Below are positions 45,314 to 55,162 of a stretch of DNA of 64,000 nucleotides, one piece after another. The first letter of the stretch is position 1; each line of letters begins with the position of its first letter. The stretch lies in contig JAJDAC010000046.1 of the NCBI GenBank assembly GCA_029262065.1, forward strand, positions 62,001-126,000. Reading direction: 5' to 3'. The translations under genes were made by a program, and so were the position numbers. Below the pieces are notes generated by a model that ran no database searches, was not told the origin of the DNA, and worked only from the letters and a program-made list of their open reading frames with translations. The stretch is from Candidatus Krumholzibacteriota bacterium. Lineage in GTDB: Bacteria; Krumholzibacteriota; Krumholzibacteriia; JAJRXK01.

Positions 45314-47063
45314 TTCGCGGACGGGCGGGCTCCGCCTCGCGCTCCTGCTGTCGCTGCTGGCGACGGCCGTGCCGGCTTCGGCCGCCGTGGAGGTAGGAGC
45401 CAGTCTCGACCGTGAGACCATCCGCGTGGGCGAGCAGGCGGTGCTCACCGTGACCGTGAACGGAGAAGCCCGTACGGTCGGTAACCCGAAGTTACCCGAG
45501 GTACCCGACTGCGAGATCTTCGGGGGTGGGCAATCGCAGCGCATGAGTTTCGTGAACGGTCAGGTGTCGGCCAGTCACACGTTCACCTACTACCTTCGGC
45601 CGCGCAAAGAGGGCAAATTTCGCATGGCGCCGATCGAGATCGAAGTCGATGGCTCGGTGTTCAAGACACCGCCCCTGGACTTGACCATCGTAGCCGGTAG
45701 CGCGCCGTCGCAACCCGCACCAAACGCGGCGCCGCCCGCCACGGGCACGGTGCCGGACGCACGGGACGACTACTTCGTGACGATGCGCGCGGACAAGGAC
45801 TCCGTGGTGGTGGGCGAGCAGATCGTGCTTACGTTCGCGTTCTACCGGGCTACCGGATCCTCGTTCTTCGACTCGCCGCAGTACACGCCGCCAGCCACCG
45901 AGGGGTTCTGGCGCGAGGCGTTACCGCCCGACCGCCAGACTTCACAGGTCATTCGCAGTCGACGCTTCAATGTGACGGAGATCTCCTACGCGCTGTTTCC
46001 CACGCGGGCCGGGCAGCTGGAAATCGGCGAGGCCGTTGTCAGGATTCCCAACGACACGTTTGGTACGCTGTTGCGTCGCCGCAATCGCCGGCGCAACGAT
46101 GAGTTTCTACGCACCGAGCCCATCGCGATCACGGTGAGGCCCTTGCCGGCGGGCGCGCCCACGGGATTCGGCGGAACCGTGGGCCAGGGCCTGAAACTCG
46201 ACGCGTCGGTCGATCGAACGCGCGTGGCGGTGGGCGATGCGCTGACACTGGCTATTTCACTCGAAGGCGATGGTTACCTCGCGGCGGCGCAACGCCCGGA
46301 GTTCAATCTACTCAGTGGCTTCCGCGTGCACGACGACGGCAATAGCATCGACAGCGGACCGGCCAACGGACGCATGCGGGGCCGCCTGACCCTCAGCAAG
46401 CTGCTGATTCCCACCGAGGCGGGCACCCACAGAATTGGCCCGATCGAATACGTCTACTACGACACCGAACGCGATGAGTACGTGTCGCTCAAATCGCGGG
46501 AGTTGGCGGTCAACGTTACGCCCTCCGACGCCGCGGTCAGTCCGGTGTTCACAGGCAGTGCCCGCAGCGAGATCGAGGTCCTGGGGCAGGACATTCTGCA
46601 CATCAAGCCCATCACCGGCGCCTTGCGTCCCTATACCGGCCCGCTGGCGCGGCGCGGGGTTTTCTGGTTGGGACTGCTGGTGCCCTCGTTGGCGTGGATG
46701 GTCAGTATGGTACTGGCGAAAAGGCGCGACCGGTTATTGGCCGATCCTGCCCGGCGTCGCGCCAGCCGGGCCTTGCGCCAGGCCACGACCGCCCTGAAGG
46801 AAGAAGGGGTACCGCAGGCGCGGGTCGACGCCGCGCTGCGTGGCTACGTGGGTGACAAGAGTGGACGTTCGGCCGCGGGTTTGAGTCGTCCCGAGATCCT
46901 GGAGATTCTGCAACATGGTGGCGTGTCATCGGAGTTGGCCGAGCGGGTGGTGGAGTTGCTTGATCGCTGTGATCACCTGCGCTTCGCGGGCGCGCAGTCG
47001 GGTGGCGACGAACTGACGGGCGAAGCGCATGCGTTGCTTGGTGCGCTCGAAAAGGAATGGTGA
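45303..47063 (+). CDS. batD: BatD, oxygen-tolerance family membrane protein
   Basis: 586 residues: signal peptide (LALLLSLLATAVPASA), three to four Ig-like beta domains (VEVGASLDRETIRVGEQAVLT opens the first; DYFVTMRADKDSVVVGEQIVL the second), a single membrane helix near 455-480 (GVFWLGLLVPSLAWMVSMVLA) and a cytoplasmic helical tail. This order is the BatD standard. ATG 45303 follows GGAGAG. The Ig repeats with VGEQ/VGDA turns suggest a periplasmic adhesion-like rod that may hold the BatA/BatB VWA domains (inference). Confidence 0.92.
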   Translation: MIGSSRTGGLRLALLLSLLATAVPASAAVEVGASLDRETIRVGEQAVLTVTVNGEARTVGNPKLPEVPDCEIFGGGQSQRMSFVNGQVSASHTFTYYLRPRKEGKFRMAPIEIEVDGSVFKTPPLDLTIVAGSAPSQPAPNAAPPATGTVPDARDDYFVTMRADKDSVVVGEQIVLTFAFYRATGSSFFDSPQYTPPATEGFWREALPPDRQTSQVIRSRRFNVTEISYALFPTRAGQLEIGEAVVRIPNDTFGTLLRRRNRRRNDEFLRTEPIAITVRPLPAGAPTGFGGTVGQGLKLDASVDRTRVAVGDALTLAISLEGDGYLAAAQRPEFNLLSGFRVHDDGNSIDSGPANGRMRGRLTLSKLLIPTEAGTHRIGPIEYVYYDTERDEYVSLKSRELAVNVTPSDAAVSPVFTGSARSEIEVLGQDILHIKPITGALRPYTGPLARRGVFWLGLLVPSLAWMVSMVLAKRRDRLLADPARRRASRALRQATTALKEEGVPQARVDAALRGYVGDKSGRSAAGLSRPEILEILQHGGVSSELAERVVELLDRCDHLRFAGAQSGGDELTGEAHALLGALEKEW

Positions 47064-47064
47064 C

Positions 47065-47883
47065 TTGGCTGAACGAATGATTCACCCGGCCGTTGCGCGC
47101 GTGATCCGCGACTTGATCTGCGTCGGCACGTTGGGCCTGGCGTTGGTCGGGCTGGGCGCTGGGTCTTCGTGGGGCCAGGGATCGCTTCCGGAATTGCAAG
47201 CCCAGGCGGCCGAGGGAAACCGAGCCTACGAGTCCGGTGACTTCGACGCCGCCGTGACCGCCTATGAGGCGGCCGTGGCGGCCGGCCTGGATGACGCCGC
47301 TTTGCACTACAATCTGGGCAACGCCTACTACAAGCGTGGCGAAGTGGGGCATGCCATCGCCAGTTTTCGTCGAGCCCTCAAGCGGTCGCCGCGCGATCGT
47401 TCGATTCGAACCAACCTGGAACAGGCCCGATCCCACGTGCGCGACGCCGATCTGGTGCCGTTGGAACTTCCCGTGTTCCTGCGGCCACTGCAGTGGGTGT
47501 ACTCGCGCCTCAGCCTGGACGAATGGACCGCGGTGGGCTTGCTCATGTTCGTGCTCACATTGGGCCTTCTCACGGCTGGCCACTGGACGACGGCCGCAAG
47601 TCGTCTGCGTCGCCGGGCGGCGATGGTCACGGCCGTGCTCGCCGTGCTGGGTTTCCTGAGCGCGGGGATCCACTACACGCGAGAGCAGGGCCAGACCCGG
47701 GCGATCGTGGTGGCCGAAGAAGTCGAGGTCCGCAGCGGCCCGGGGGTGAGCTATAATCTCACCTTCAAGATCCACGAAGGGCTTGAGGTCCTTGTGTCCG
47801 ATCGACGTGAAGATTGGGCGCAGATCGATCTGGGCGGTGAACTCGTGGGTTGGGTCTCGTGGAGCGAGATCGAAGTCTTGTAA
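47065..47883 (+). CDS. batE: BatE, TPR and SH3b-domain protein
   Basis: 272 residues if started at TTG 47065 (AAGGA eight bases upstream); ATG 47077 is an alternative. A signal segment, two TPR units (LQAQAAEGNRAYESGDFDAAV, LHYNLGNAYYKRGEVGHAI), two membrane helices (about 150-200) and a C-terminal SH3b domain (VVAEEVEVRSGPGVSYNLTF, ending WVSWSEIEVL). This matches BatE. It closes the moxR-bat set; mutM begins 27 bases later, close enough for read-through. Confidence 0.88.
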   Translation: MAERMIHPAVARVIRDLICVGTLGLALVGLGAGSSWGQGSLPELQAQAAEGNRAYESGDFDAAVTAYEAAVAAGLDDAALHYNLGNAYYKRGEVGHAIASFRRALKRSPRDRSIRTNLEQARSHVRDADLVPLELPVFLRPLQWVYSRLSLDEWTAVGLLMFVLTLGLLTAGHWTTAASRLRRRAAMVTAVLAVLGFLSAGIHYTREQGQTRAIVVAEEVEVRSGPGVSYNLTFKIHEGLEVLVSDRREDWAQIDLGGELVGWVSWSEIEVL

Positions 47884-47910
47884 TCCTCTTCCAAACGACC
47901 GACATCGCAC

Positions 47911-48780
47911 ATGCCCGAATTGCCCGAGGTCGAAGTCGTGGCGCGCCAGCTGCGCGAGGTCCTGGTGGGCCAGGTAGCCGGTGCCGTGCACGTGCATCAT
48001 CCCGACGTATTCCAGCCCCAGGCCAAGCTCAACCGGCGATCCTTGCGGGGAACGAGTTGCGTCGGTGTACGCCGTCGTTCGAAGTTGCTCATACTGGACT
48101 TCAGTAGCGACCTGGTCGTCACGGTACACCTGCGGATGACGGGGCATTTGTGGATCTCGCCGTCGGCGGAGGTGCGGCCGGCGCATACCCATGTGTGCCT
48201 GGAACTCCAGCGCGGTCGGGAGTTGCGGTTTCGCGATCCGCGCCGTTTCGGTCGCGTGGGGTTGTTGCCGGCGGAGAACCTGGCCGATGACTCCTACATT
48301 CGGCGGTTGGGGCCCGAGCCCTTCGACCTCACGGTCGATGATCTCGCCAACCGCCTGGCCGCTCGTACCGGCACCATCAAAGGAACCCTTCTCGATCAGT
48401 CGGTCGTGGCGGGGTTGGGCAACATCTACGTCGATGAGATCCTCCACCGCGTGGGCGTACATCCCGAGCAGGTGGCCAATCGCCTGTTGTCACGCGAGAT
48501 AGAGGCGCTTTCTTCGGCCATGGTTGATGTGCTGACCGAGGCGATCGCGGTCGGCGGAAGTTCGATTCGCGATTATCTTGGCCTGAGCCAGGAGCCGGGA
48601 AGCTTTCAGGATCGACACCGCGTATTCGGAAGATCGGGTTTGCCGTGCCGTCAGTGCGGCCAGGCCATCGCCAAGCGCAAGGTGGCGGGTCGCGGTACCC
48701 ATTTTTGCCCCTTTTGTCAGAGACTACGACGCCGCAAGCCGAGGCCGCGTCGTTCCGTGACTGTACGAGGAACCCTATGA
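47911..48780 (+). CDS. mutM: formamidopyrimidine-DNA glycosylase
   Basis: 289-residue base-excision repair enzyme that removes 8-oxoguanine. MPELPEVE at the N-terminus gives the Pro nucleophile and catalytic Glu; RRSKLLILDF contains the conserved Lys; the helix-two-turn-helix region has QSVVAGLGNIYVDEIL; and the C-terminal zinc finger is complete (CRQCGQAIAKRKVAGRGTHF then CPFC). A basic extension of 20 residues follows the finger. The stop overlaps the next gene by ATGA, which is an unusual coupling of a repair gene with a membrane glycosyltransferase. Confidence 0.96.
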   Translation: MPELPEVEVVARQLREVLVGQVAGAVHVHHPDVFQPQAKLNRRSLRGTSCVGVRRRSKLLILDFSSDLVVTVHLRMTGHLWISPSAEVRPAHTHVCLELQRGRELRFRDPRRFGRVGLLPAENLADDSYIRRLGPEPFDLTVDDLANRLAARTGTIKGTLLDQSVVAGLGNIYVDEILHRVGVHPEQVANRLLSREIEALSSAMVDVLTEAIAVGGSSIRDYLGLSQEPGSFQDRHRVFGRSGLPCRQCGQAIAKRKVAGRGTHFCPFCQRLRRRKPRPRRSVTVRGTL

Positions 48781-50888
48781 ACCCCAACGGTGATGCCTCC
48801 GTTCCGCGTTGGCTCGCGCATCCCTGGTTGAGTCCGGCTCTGGTGGGCCTGATTGCCCTGGTGGTGCGTCTCATCCATGTACTGGATCTACGCCGGGTCA
48901 TCTTGTTCGACGCTCCGATCATGGACGCGCAGGTCCACGATGGTTGGGCGCGCGGCACCATCACCATGTTCTTCGAGAACACGCCCTACTTTCGCGCACC
49001 TCTGTACCCCTGGTTCCTGGAGTTGGTGTACCTGGTCGATCCCGGGTACCTGGCCCCGCGCATCGCGCAGGCGGCGCTGTCGGCCCTGACCGTGGTCCTC
49101 ATGGCCGATATCGGTCGCCGTCTGTCTGGTCCCGTCGCTGCCATCGCGGGGGGGCTGCTGCTGGCATTTTGTTGGCCGGTGATCTATTTCTCGGGCGAAC
49201 TGCTCATCGTAACCTTCTTCATGGCCCTGATGGGTCTGGCGCTTTGGCTCTTCGTGGTGGCCGAGGTGAAGGATCGTATCTGGGTGGCCCTGGCCGGCGC
49301 GTTGTGCCTGGGCCTGGCCGCCTGCGCTCGTCCGACTGCACTGGTGCTGCTGCCGGCGTTGGTCGCGTTGCCGCTCTGGGCGTGGCGCTCGGATTCCCTG
49401 GTTCAGCTGCGCCGCCGACCGCTTCTGTTGGCCGTGGGCCTGGTGGGTCTGTCACTCCTACCCGGACTCGGTCTCACCGTGCGAAACCTGGTCGTGGGCG
49501 ACGATGCGGTCTTCATCGCCAGTCAAGGCGGTGTGAATTTCTACATCGGCAACAATCCCCAGAGCGATGGTCGCACCGCGGTTGTGCCCGGCACCAGTCC
49601 CACCTGGTTGGGCGGCTACGTCGACACCATGGAAAACGCCGTCGCCGACGAAGGCCGTCCCCTGAAGGCCAGTGGCGTCAGCCGGTACTACTTTGGCAAG
49701 GGCCTACGATATCTGATTGAAGAGCCGGGCGACGCCGCCCGCCTCTACCTTCGCAAAGCGCGGCTATTGTTCGGGGCGGCTGAACGCAGCAACAACAAGA
49801 ACATCCACTTCTGGCGCGAGCAGACCACCTTCCTCAGTGGGCCGTTCTTCGTAAGCTGGAGCGCCATGTTCGGTTTCGGAGTGGTCGGTCTGTTCCTGGT
49901 TCCGCGCTGGCGCCGCCGGGCTTTCGTGGTGTGGTCGTTCTTGCTTCTGTACGCCCTGGGGTTGTTGCTGTTCTTCGTCAACGAACGGTTTCGGACGCCG
50001 CTCACCATTGTGCTGGCGAGTACGGCGGGTGTTCCGGTGTGGAATGCGTGGTTGGCGATGCGTTCGCGCGAGTGGGTTCGTCTCGGTGCCATCGTAATGG
50101 CGGTGGCGGGGTTGATCGTGGTCAGCGAATTGGACCGTCTGGACTTCAAGGGCGACCGGACCGACGCCGACGCCTACAGCCGCTACACGCTGGGCAATGC
50201 CTACCAGCAGGCGGGTAGGCCGCACGAAGCGATTCAGGCCTACAGCGACGCCTTGGCGGTCGGGCGTAAGTTCCGCTTGCGAGGCTTCGACCAGGTGGAG
50301 CCGCTCATCCACTTGAATCTCACGCGGGCTCTCTACCGCGTGCGCAACTACGACGCCATGGAAGATCAGTTGGAGATGTTGGATCTCACCCGCGCCGAAG
50401 ATCCGGCGGTGTTGACCCTGTGGGGTCACTTCCATCGTTCGCAGTACCACTGGGTGCGTGCCTTCGAACTCTACCGTGGGGTGCTCGCGGACAATCCGGA
50501 GTACCTCGATGCGGTCCTGGGCTTGGCGTGGTGTCAGATGAACAACGAGGGCTACCAGACGGCGAGACAGAATTTCCAGCGGGTCCTGGCGAAGGATCCC
50601 CAGAACGCCGAGGCACTGGCCGGTTTGGCCGGGGCCGAGTTGATGGGCCGCAAGAACGAGGGCAAGGCGTGGGACCTCTTGCACCGGGCCCTGGAGATCG
50701 AACCGGAAACAGCCGCCGCGCATCTATATCTGAGCGACATCTATCGTACGCGTGGCGACGGCCCGAATCTGGTGTACCACGCGCGCGAGGCACTGCGTCT
50801 GGATCCCCGGAACATGCGCATTCGCCGCTTCCTGACGCGCGCGAAGATACCCCTGGAACATCCTGAAGGAGAAGCGCCCCGACCATGA
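48777..50888 (+). CDS. membrane glycosyltransferase (GT39/ArnT-like) fused to TPR domain
   Basis: 703 residues from ATG 48777 (GAGGAA six bases before). The first 450 residues form a multispan GT-C enzyme: about ten hydrophobic helices, an acidic loop after helix one (LFDAPIMDAQVHDGWARG) and YFRAPLYPWFLELVY, as in Dol-P-mannose or ArnT-type transferases that use polyprenyl-linked sugars. From about 460 on there are five or six TPR units (YSRYTLGNAYQQAGRPHEAI, LDAVLGLAWCQMNNEGYQTA), presumably periplasmic, that may present acceptor proteins. Overlaps mutM and uvrA by four bases each. Confidence 0.85.
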   Translation: MNPNGDASVPRWLAHPWLSPALVGLIALVVRLIHVLDLRRVILFDAPIMDAQVHDGWARGTITMFFENTPYFRAPLYPWFLELVYLVDPGYLAPRIAQAALSALTVVLMADIGRRLSGPVAAIAGGLLLAFCWPVIYFSGELLIVTFFMALMGLALWLFVVAEVKDRIWVALAGALCLGLAACARPTALVLLPALVALPLWAWRSDSLVQLRRRPLLLAVGLVGLSLLPGLGLTVRNLVVGDDAVFIASQGGVNFYIGNNPQSDGRTAVVPGTSPTWLGGYVDTMENAVADEGRPLKASGVSRYYFGKGLRYLIEEPGDAARLYLRKARLLFGAAERSNNKNIHFWREQTTFLSGPFFVSWSAMFGFGVVGLFLVPRWRRRAFVVWSFLLLYALGLLLFFVNERFRTPLTIVLASTAGVPVWNAWLAMRSREWVRLGAIVMAVAGLIVVSELDRLDFKGDRTDADAYSRYTLGNAYQQAGRPHEAIQAYSDALAVGRKFRLRGFDQVEPLIHLNLTRALYRVRNYDAMEDQLEMLDLTRAEDPAVLTLWGHFHRSQYHWVRAFELYRGVLADNPEYLDAVLGLAWCQMNNEGYQTARQNFQRVLAKDPQNAEALAGLAGAELMGRKNEGKAWDLLHRALEIEPETAAAHLYLSDIYRTRGDGPNLVYHAREALRLDPRNMRIRRFLTRAKIPLEHPEGEAPRP

Positions 50889-53740
50889 ATCGAAACATCC
50901 GCGTCAAGGGCGCCCGTCAACACAATCTGAAGAACATCGATTGCTTGATTCCGCGCGATAAACTGGTGGTCTTGACTGGCGTGTCCGGTAGCGGCAAATC
51001 GTCGTTGGCTTTCGATACGCTCTACGCCGAGGGACAACGTCGCTACGTAGAGTCACTGTCGAGCTACGCGCGCCAATTTCTCGGGCAGCTTGAAAAACCC
51101 CACGTCGACCACATCGAGGGTCTCAGCCCCGCTATTTCCATCGACCAGAAGGCGCCCAGTCGCAACCCACGATCCACGGTGGGTACGGTGACGGAGATCA
51201 ACGACTATCTGCGTGTGCTGTACGCGCGGTTGGGCGTGCAGCATTGCTATCAGTGTGGGCGCGTGGTGGGAAAGCAGGAGCCCGGGCAGATGGCCGAACG
51301 CCTGCAGGAGCTGGACAAGGGTACGCGCCTGCACCTGTATTCGCCCATCGTACGCGGCCGCAAAGGCGAGTACCGCGACGTGCTGAAGAAGCTGAAGCAG
51401 GACGGTTTTCTCCGGGTCCGCATCGACGGTGCCCTCTACGAATTGGATCAACAGGCCGCGCCGAACCTGTCGAAGACCATGACCCACGACATCGATGCCC
51501 TGGTCGACCGCGTGGTGGTGGGCAAGGTCAGTCGTTCGCGACTGGTCGACTCGATCGAGGTGGCGTTGAAACTGAGCGGCGGATTGTTGGTGGCCGAAAC
51601 CGAGCAGGGCGAATCCATCCTATTGGGTGAAGATCGTGCCTGTGTGAACTGCGGCATCGGTTTCGAGGAACTCATTCCCCAGCACTTCAGCTTCAACTCG
51701 CCACGCGGTGCGTGTTCTCGATGCAACGGGTTGGGCACGCTCCTGACCGTTGACCCCGACCGCGTGATCGTGGATCCGTCCCTTTCCATCATGAGCGGGG
51801 CGGTGGCGTTTCTCGGCAACCTCGAGGAAAAGGAAAGCTGGGGCTGGTGGACGCAGAAAGTGGTTCAGATCGCGGAACACTTTCGCATCGACCTCGAGAA
51901 GCCGTGGTCCCGCCTGACCAAGCGTCAGCGCGACATTCTCATGTACGGTGACGAGGGCAAGTCCATCCAATACCGCTACGAAGGCGCGAAGTTCAAGGGC
52001 GACTTCGAGGGTCGCGTAACCGGCTTCGCCACTGAAATCGAGCGGCTCGTCAAGCAGACCCGAAGCGAACACCGTCGCAAATACTACTCCCGGTTCCTGC
52101 ACGAAGGCGCCTGCCCCGATTGCGACGGCGCCAAGCTGTCGCCGGCCACGTTGGCGGTGAAGCTCGGCGGACGGAGCATTGCCGAAGTGGGCGCGTACTC
52201 GATCGACCGGGCGCACGCGTTCTTTCGCGACCTCAAGTTGCCCAAGGCGCAGGCGGAAATGGCCCAGGATGCGCTGCGCGAAGTAGAGACCCGACTGGGG
52301 TTCCTTTTGAACGTCGGCTTGGAGTACCTGACGTTGGATAGGCCCGCGCCGTCGTTGTCCGGTGGCGAGAGTCAACGCATTCGACTGGCCAGCCAGATCG
52401 GCAGCGCGCTCATGGGGGTCCTGTACATTCTGGACGAGCCTTCCATTGGGCTGCATCAGCGCGACAACGATCGCCTTCTGCAGACCCTGAAGGACCTGCG
52501 TGACATGGGGAACACGGTGGTGGTCGTGGAGCACGATCAGGACACCATTGAAGCCGCTGACCATATCATCGACTTTGGTCCGGGGGCCGGCGTGAAAGGC
52601 GGCCAGGTGGTGTTCGCGGGCACGCTGGCGCAACTGAAGCGTGCCTCGGCGCGCAGTCTCACCGCGGGCTACGTGGCGGGAAAACTGAAGGTTTTCGAAC
52701 ACAAGGAGCGACGAACGGCGGGCAGAGACGCGGTGGTCGTGCGCGGCGCCCGCCACAACAACCTGAAGAACATCGACGTTCGATTCCCGCTGGGCCTGTT
52801 CGTCGGCGTAACCGGCGTGTCGGGCTCGGGTAAGAGTAGCCTGGTCAACGAAACGCTGTATCCGGCCCTGGCGCGCGAGCTGCACGCCAGCACGGCCAGC
52901 GTGGGCAAGCACAAGCGCATTACCGGAATCGGTGGCCTGGACAAGGTCATCGACATCAACCAGGACCCGATCGGGCGAACGCCGCGCAGCAACCCGGCCA
53001 CCTACGTGAAGGTGTTCGACGTGATTCGCGAGATCTTCGCGAAGTTGCCCATGGCCCGATCACGCGGGTACGCGCCCGGCCGCTTCAGTTTCAACGTCAA
53101 GGGTGGCCGTTGCGAGGAGTGTGAGGGTCACGGCCAGAAGCGCATCGAGATGCATTTCCTGGCCGATGTGTGGGTCACCTGCGAACGTTGTCGAGGTCAC
53201 CGTTTCAACGCCGAAACCCTCGAGGTCAGGTACAAGGGCAAGAGCGTGGCCGACGTCCTGGAGATGGACGTCCAGGAGGGCCTGGAGTTCTTCGCGAACC
53301 ATCCGAAGATCAGCAAGATCCTGCAGACGTTGCACGACGTGGGCCTGGACTACATCAAGTTGGGTCAGCCGGCCACGACCCTCAGCGGAGGCGAGGCTCA
53401 GCGCGTGAAGCTGAGCCGCGAACTCGCCCGTCGGGCCACCGGTCGCACCGCGTATATCCTGGACGAACCCACCACCGGGTTGCATTTCCACGACATCTCA
53501 CGGCTGCTACAGGTGTTGCATCGTCTGGTTGACGCGGGCAATACCGTCATCGTCATCGAGCACAACCTCGACGTCATTCGCACGGCCGACTGGCTACTGG
53601 ACCTGGGTCCCGAAGGGGGCGACGGCGGCGGGCAGCTGGTGGCCGAGGGAACCCCCGAACAGTTGGCCGGCGCGAAGGGCAGTCACACCGGGCGCTACCT
53701 GGCCAAGATGCTTCCGCGCAAGCGCGCGGCCCGCGCGTGA
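50885..53740 (+). CDS. uvrA: excinuclease ABC subunit A
   Basis: 951-residue ABC ATPase that finds bulky DNA damage with UvrB. Walker A loops are at GVSGSGKSS (32-40) and GVSGSGKSS again near 640; ABC signatures are [15 protein letters not shown] and [15 protein letters not shown]. Both zinc modules are complete (CVNCG with CSRCNGLG, and CEECEGHG with CERCRGHR). Length equals the usual 940-960. ATG 50885 overlaps the glycosyltransferase stop (ATGA) and its own stop overlaps the deacetylase start (GTGA). uvrB and uvrC are not in the window. Confidence 0.98.
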   Translation: MNRNIRVKGARQHNLKNIDCLIPRDKLVVLTGVSGSGKSSLAFDTLYAEGQRRYVESLSSYARQFLGQLEKPHVDHIEGLSPAISIDQKAPSRNPRSTVGTVTEINDYLRVLYARLGVQHCYQCGRVVGKQEPGQMAERLQELDKGTRLHLYSPIVRGRKGEYRDVLKKLKQDGFLRVRIDGALYELDQQAAPNLSKTMTHDIDALVDRVVVGKVSRSRLVDSIEVALKLSGGLLVAETEQGESILLGEDRACVNCGIGFEELIPQHFSFNSPRGACSRCNGLGTLLTVDPDRVIVDPSLSIMSGAVAFLGNLEEKESWGWWTQKVVQIAEHFRIDLEKPWSRLTKRQRDILMYGDEGKSIQYRYEGAKFKGDFEGRVTGFATEIERLVKQTRSEHRRKYYSRFLHEGACPDCDGAKLSPATLAVKLGGRSIAEVGAYSIDRAHAFFRDLKLPKAQAEMAQDALREVETRLGFLLNVGLEYLTLDRPAPSLSGGESQRIRLASQIGSALMGVLYILDEPSIGLHQRDNDRLLQTLKDLRDMGNTVVVVEHDQDTIEAADHIIDFGPGAGVKGGQVVFAGTLAQLKRASARSLTAGYVAGKLKVFEHKERRTAGRDAVVVRGARHNNLKNIDVRFPLGLFVGVTGVSGSGKSSLVNETLYPALARELHASTASVGKHKRITGIGGLDKVIDINQDPIGRTPRSNPATYVKVFDVIREIFAKLPMARSRGYAPGRFSFNVKGGRCEECEGHGQKRIEMHFLADVWVTCERCRGHRFNAETLEVRYKGKSVADVLEMDVQEGLEFFANHPKISKILQTLHDVGLDYIKLGQPATTLSGGEAQRVKLSRELARRATGRTAYILDEPTTGLHFHDISRLLQVLHRLVDAGNTVIVIEHNLDVIRTADWLLDLGPEGGDGGGQLVAEGTPEQLAGAKGSHTGRYLAKMLPRKRAARA

Positions 53741-54717
53741 TCGCGTCGGGAAACCAGACCGCGTCCGGTGCCCAACGCTTCAAGCCCGGGCCGTTCGTGC
53801 ACTACGTGTACGAAGATGCCGCCTACGTCGACATCGGCGCCCACGTGTTTCCGGTCGACAAGTATCGATTGACCGGCCGATGGTTGCGCGAAGAGTTGTT
53901 CGTGCCACCGGATCGCATGCACGGCTGGCTGCCGGTGAACGACGAACAACTCGAGCGTGTCCATACACCGGGTTACCTTCGCGATCTGCGCGAGGCCAGG
54001 TCCAGTTGGGCCACCCTCAGCAGTGAGCTGCCAGTGACCCGCTCGGTCATCGACGGCTTTCGCGCCATGGTGGGCGGCAGTGTCGCCGCGGCTACCCTTG
54101 CCATCCGTCATGGCGTGGGTTTCCACGTGGGCGGAGGCTTCCATCACGCGTTTCCCGACCACGCCGAGGGCTTCTGTTATCTGCACGACGTGGCCATTGC
54201 CATCGAACAGCTACGGGCCGACGGAGAATGTGAGCGCGTGTTGGTGGTGGATACCGACGTGCACCAGGGCAACGGCACGGCCATCATCTATGCGCAGGAT
54301 GCAGATACCTTCACGTACTCGATCCATCAAGAAAACAACTACCCCGTCAAACAGCGCAGTGATCTCGATCGGGGGTTGGACGACGGTATCGAAGACGAAG
54401 CGTACCTCGAACATCTCCAGCGTGACCTGGTGGCAATCGCCGAGCGTTTCGAGCCCGACTTCGTGGCCTACGTGGCCGGAGTGGATCCGCATCGCGACGA
54501 CCAACTGGGTGGACTGGCGTTGACCGACGAGGGACTGGGACGGCGCGATCGCTTGGTGTTTGACCGCTACGTCGGCGCCGGTATTCCGGTGGGTGTGTTC
54601 CTGGCCGGAGGCTATGCGCCCAGCGCCGATGCCACGGCACGGTTACATCTGGGCACGGCCATGGCGGCCGAGGATGCCTGCGAACGAGCGCTGCGGGATC
54701 TTCAGCCGCCCTCGTAG
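53737..54717 (+). CDS. class IV (HDAC11-like) histone-deacetylase-family protein
   Basis: 326-residue zinc amidohydrolase of the histone deacetylase superfamily. The active site is complete: GGGFHHAFPDH (His pair), VVDTDVHQGNGT (Asp and His zinc ligands), VAGVDPHRDDQLG (third ligand Asp) and FLAGGYAP (transition-state Tyr). Relatives in bacteria remove acetyl or acyl groups from proteins, polyamines or small molecules; the substrate here is unknown. GTG 53737 overlaps the uvrA stop. It converges on queD with a 16-base overlap. Confidence 0.9.
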   Translation: MIASGNQTASGAQRFKPGPFVHYVYEDAAYVDIGAHVFPVDKYRLTGRWLREELFVPPDRMHGWLPVNDEQLERVHTPGYLRDLREARSSWATLSSELPVTRSVIDGFRAMVGGSVAAATLAIRHGVGFHVGGGFHHAFPDHAEGFCYLHDVAIAIEQLRADGECERVLVVDTDVHQGNGTAIIYAQDADTFTYSIHQENNYPVKQRSDLDRGLDDGIEDEAYLEHLQRDLVAIAERFEPDFVAYVAGVDPHRDDQLGGLALTDEGLGRRDRLVFDRYVGAGIPVGVFLAGGYAPSADATARLHLGTAMAAEDACERALRDLQPPS

Positions 54718-55064
54718 ATGCATCGGCTGTTGCACGTCTCGTGCACCGTGATGCGGCTGAGTCCGGGCAGCGAGGCGTTGAGTCGCTCGTAGATCCAGCG
54801 CGCCAGGAGCTCGCTGGTGGGATTCTCCAGACCTTCGACTTCGTTCAGGTAGTTGTGATCCAGTTGGTCCATCAACGGTTGAAACGCGCGCCCGATGTCG
54901 GAGTAGTCCACCAGCCAGCCGCGCGTCTCGTCGATGGGGCCGGTGACCTCTACTTCGATCTTGAAGCTGTGGCCGTGCAGCCGGAAACACTTGTGGTCAG
55001 GGTCCACCATCGGCAAGCGATGGGCGGCCTCGAACTGGAAGTCCTTGATCAAGCGCACCTGCAT
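54702..55064 (-). CDS. queD: 6-carboxy-5,6,7,8-tetrahydropterin synthase
   Basis: 120 residues, very close in wording to E. coli QueD: FEAAHRLPMV with a zinc His, HKCFRLHGHSF with the catalytic Cys and two zinc His, GWLVDYSDIG, LDHNYLN, and the C-terminal ETCNSRCIYEG block. It makes the queuosine precursor carboxytetrahydropterin from dihydroneopterin triphosphate. No queC, queE or queF is nearby. It diverges from the sodium symporter gene over 98 bases and converges on the deacetylase gene. Confidence 0.96.
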   Translation of the reverse strand: MQVRLIKDFQFEAAHRLPMVDPDHKCFRLHGHSFKIEVEVTGPIDETRGWLVDYSDIGRAFQPLMDQLDHNYLNEVEGLENPTSELLARWIYERLNASLPGLSRITVHETCNSRCIYEGG

Positions 55065-55162
55065 GAAAACTACCGTCCTTGACGACTCTCGGCCGTCCTA
55101 CCTAAACTGCCCGCTGGCGCTCGCTGATGCGAGCAATCCAATAGCGTAGCAGGAGAAGTCGA

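Noticed and set aside
46702-48462. A 586-codon minus-strand frame across batD, batE and mutM
   Set aside because: Three well-supported plus-strand genes occupy the region; long antisense frames are expected at this GC content.
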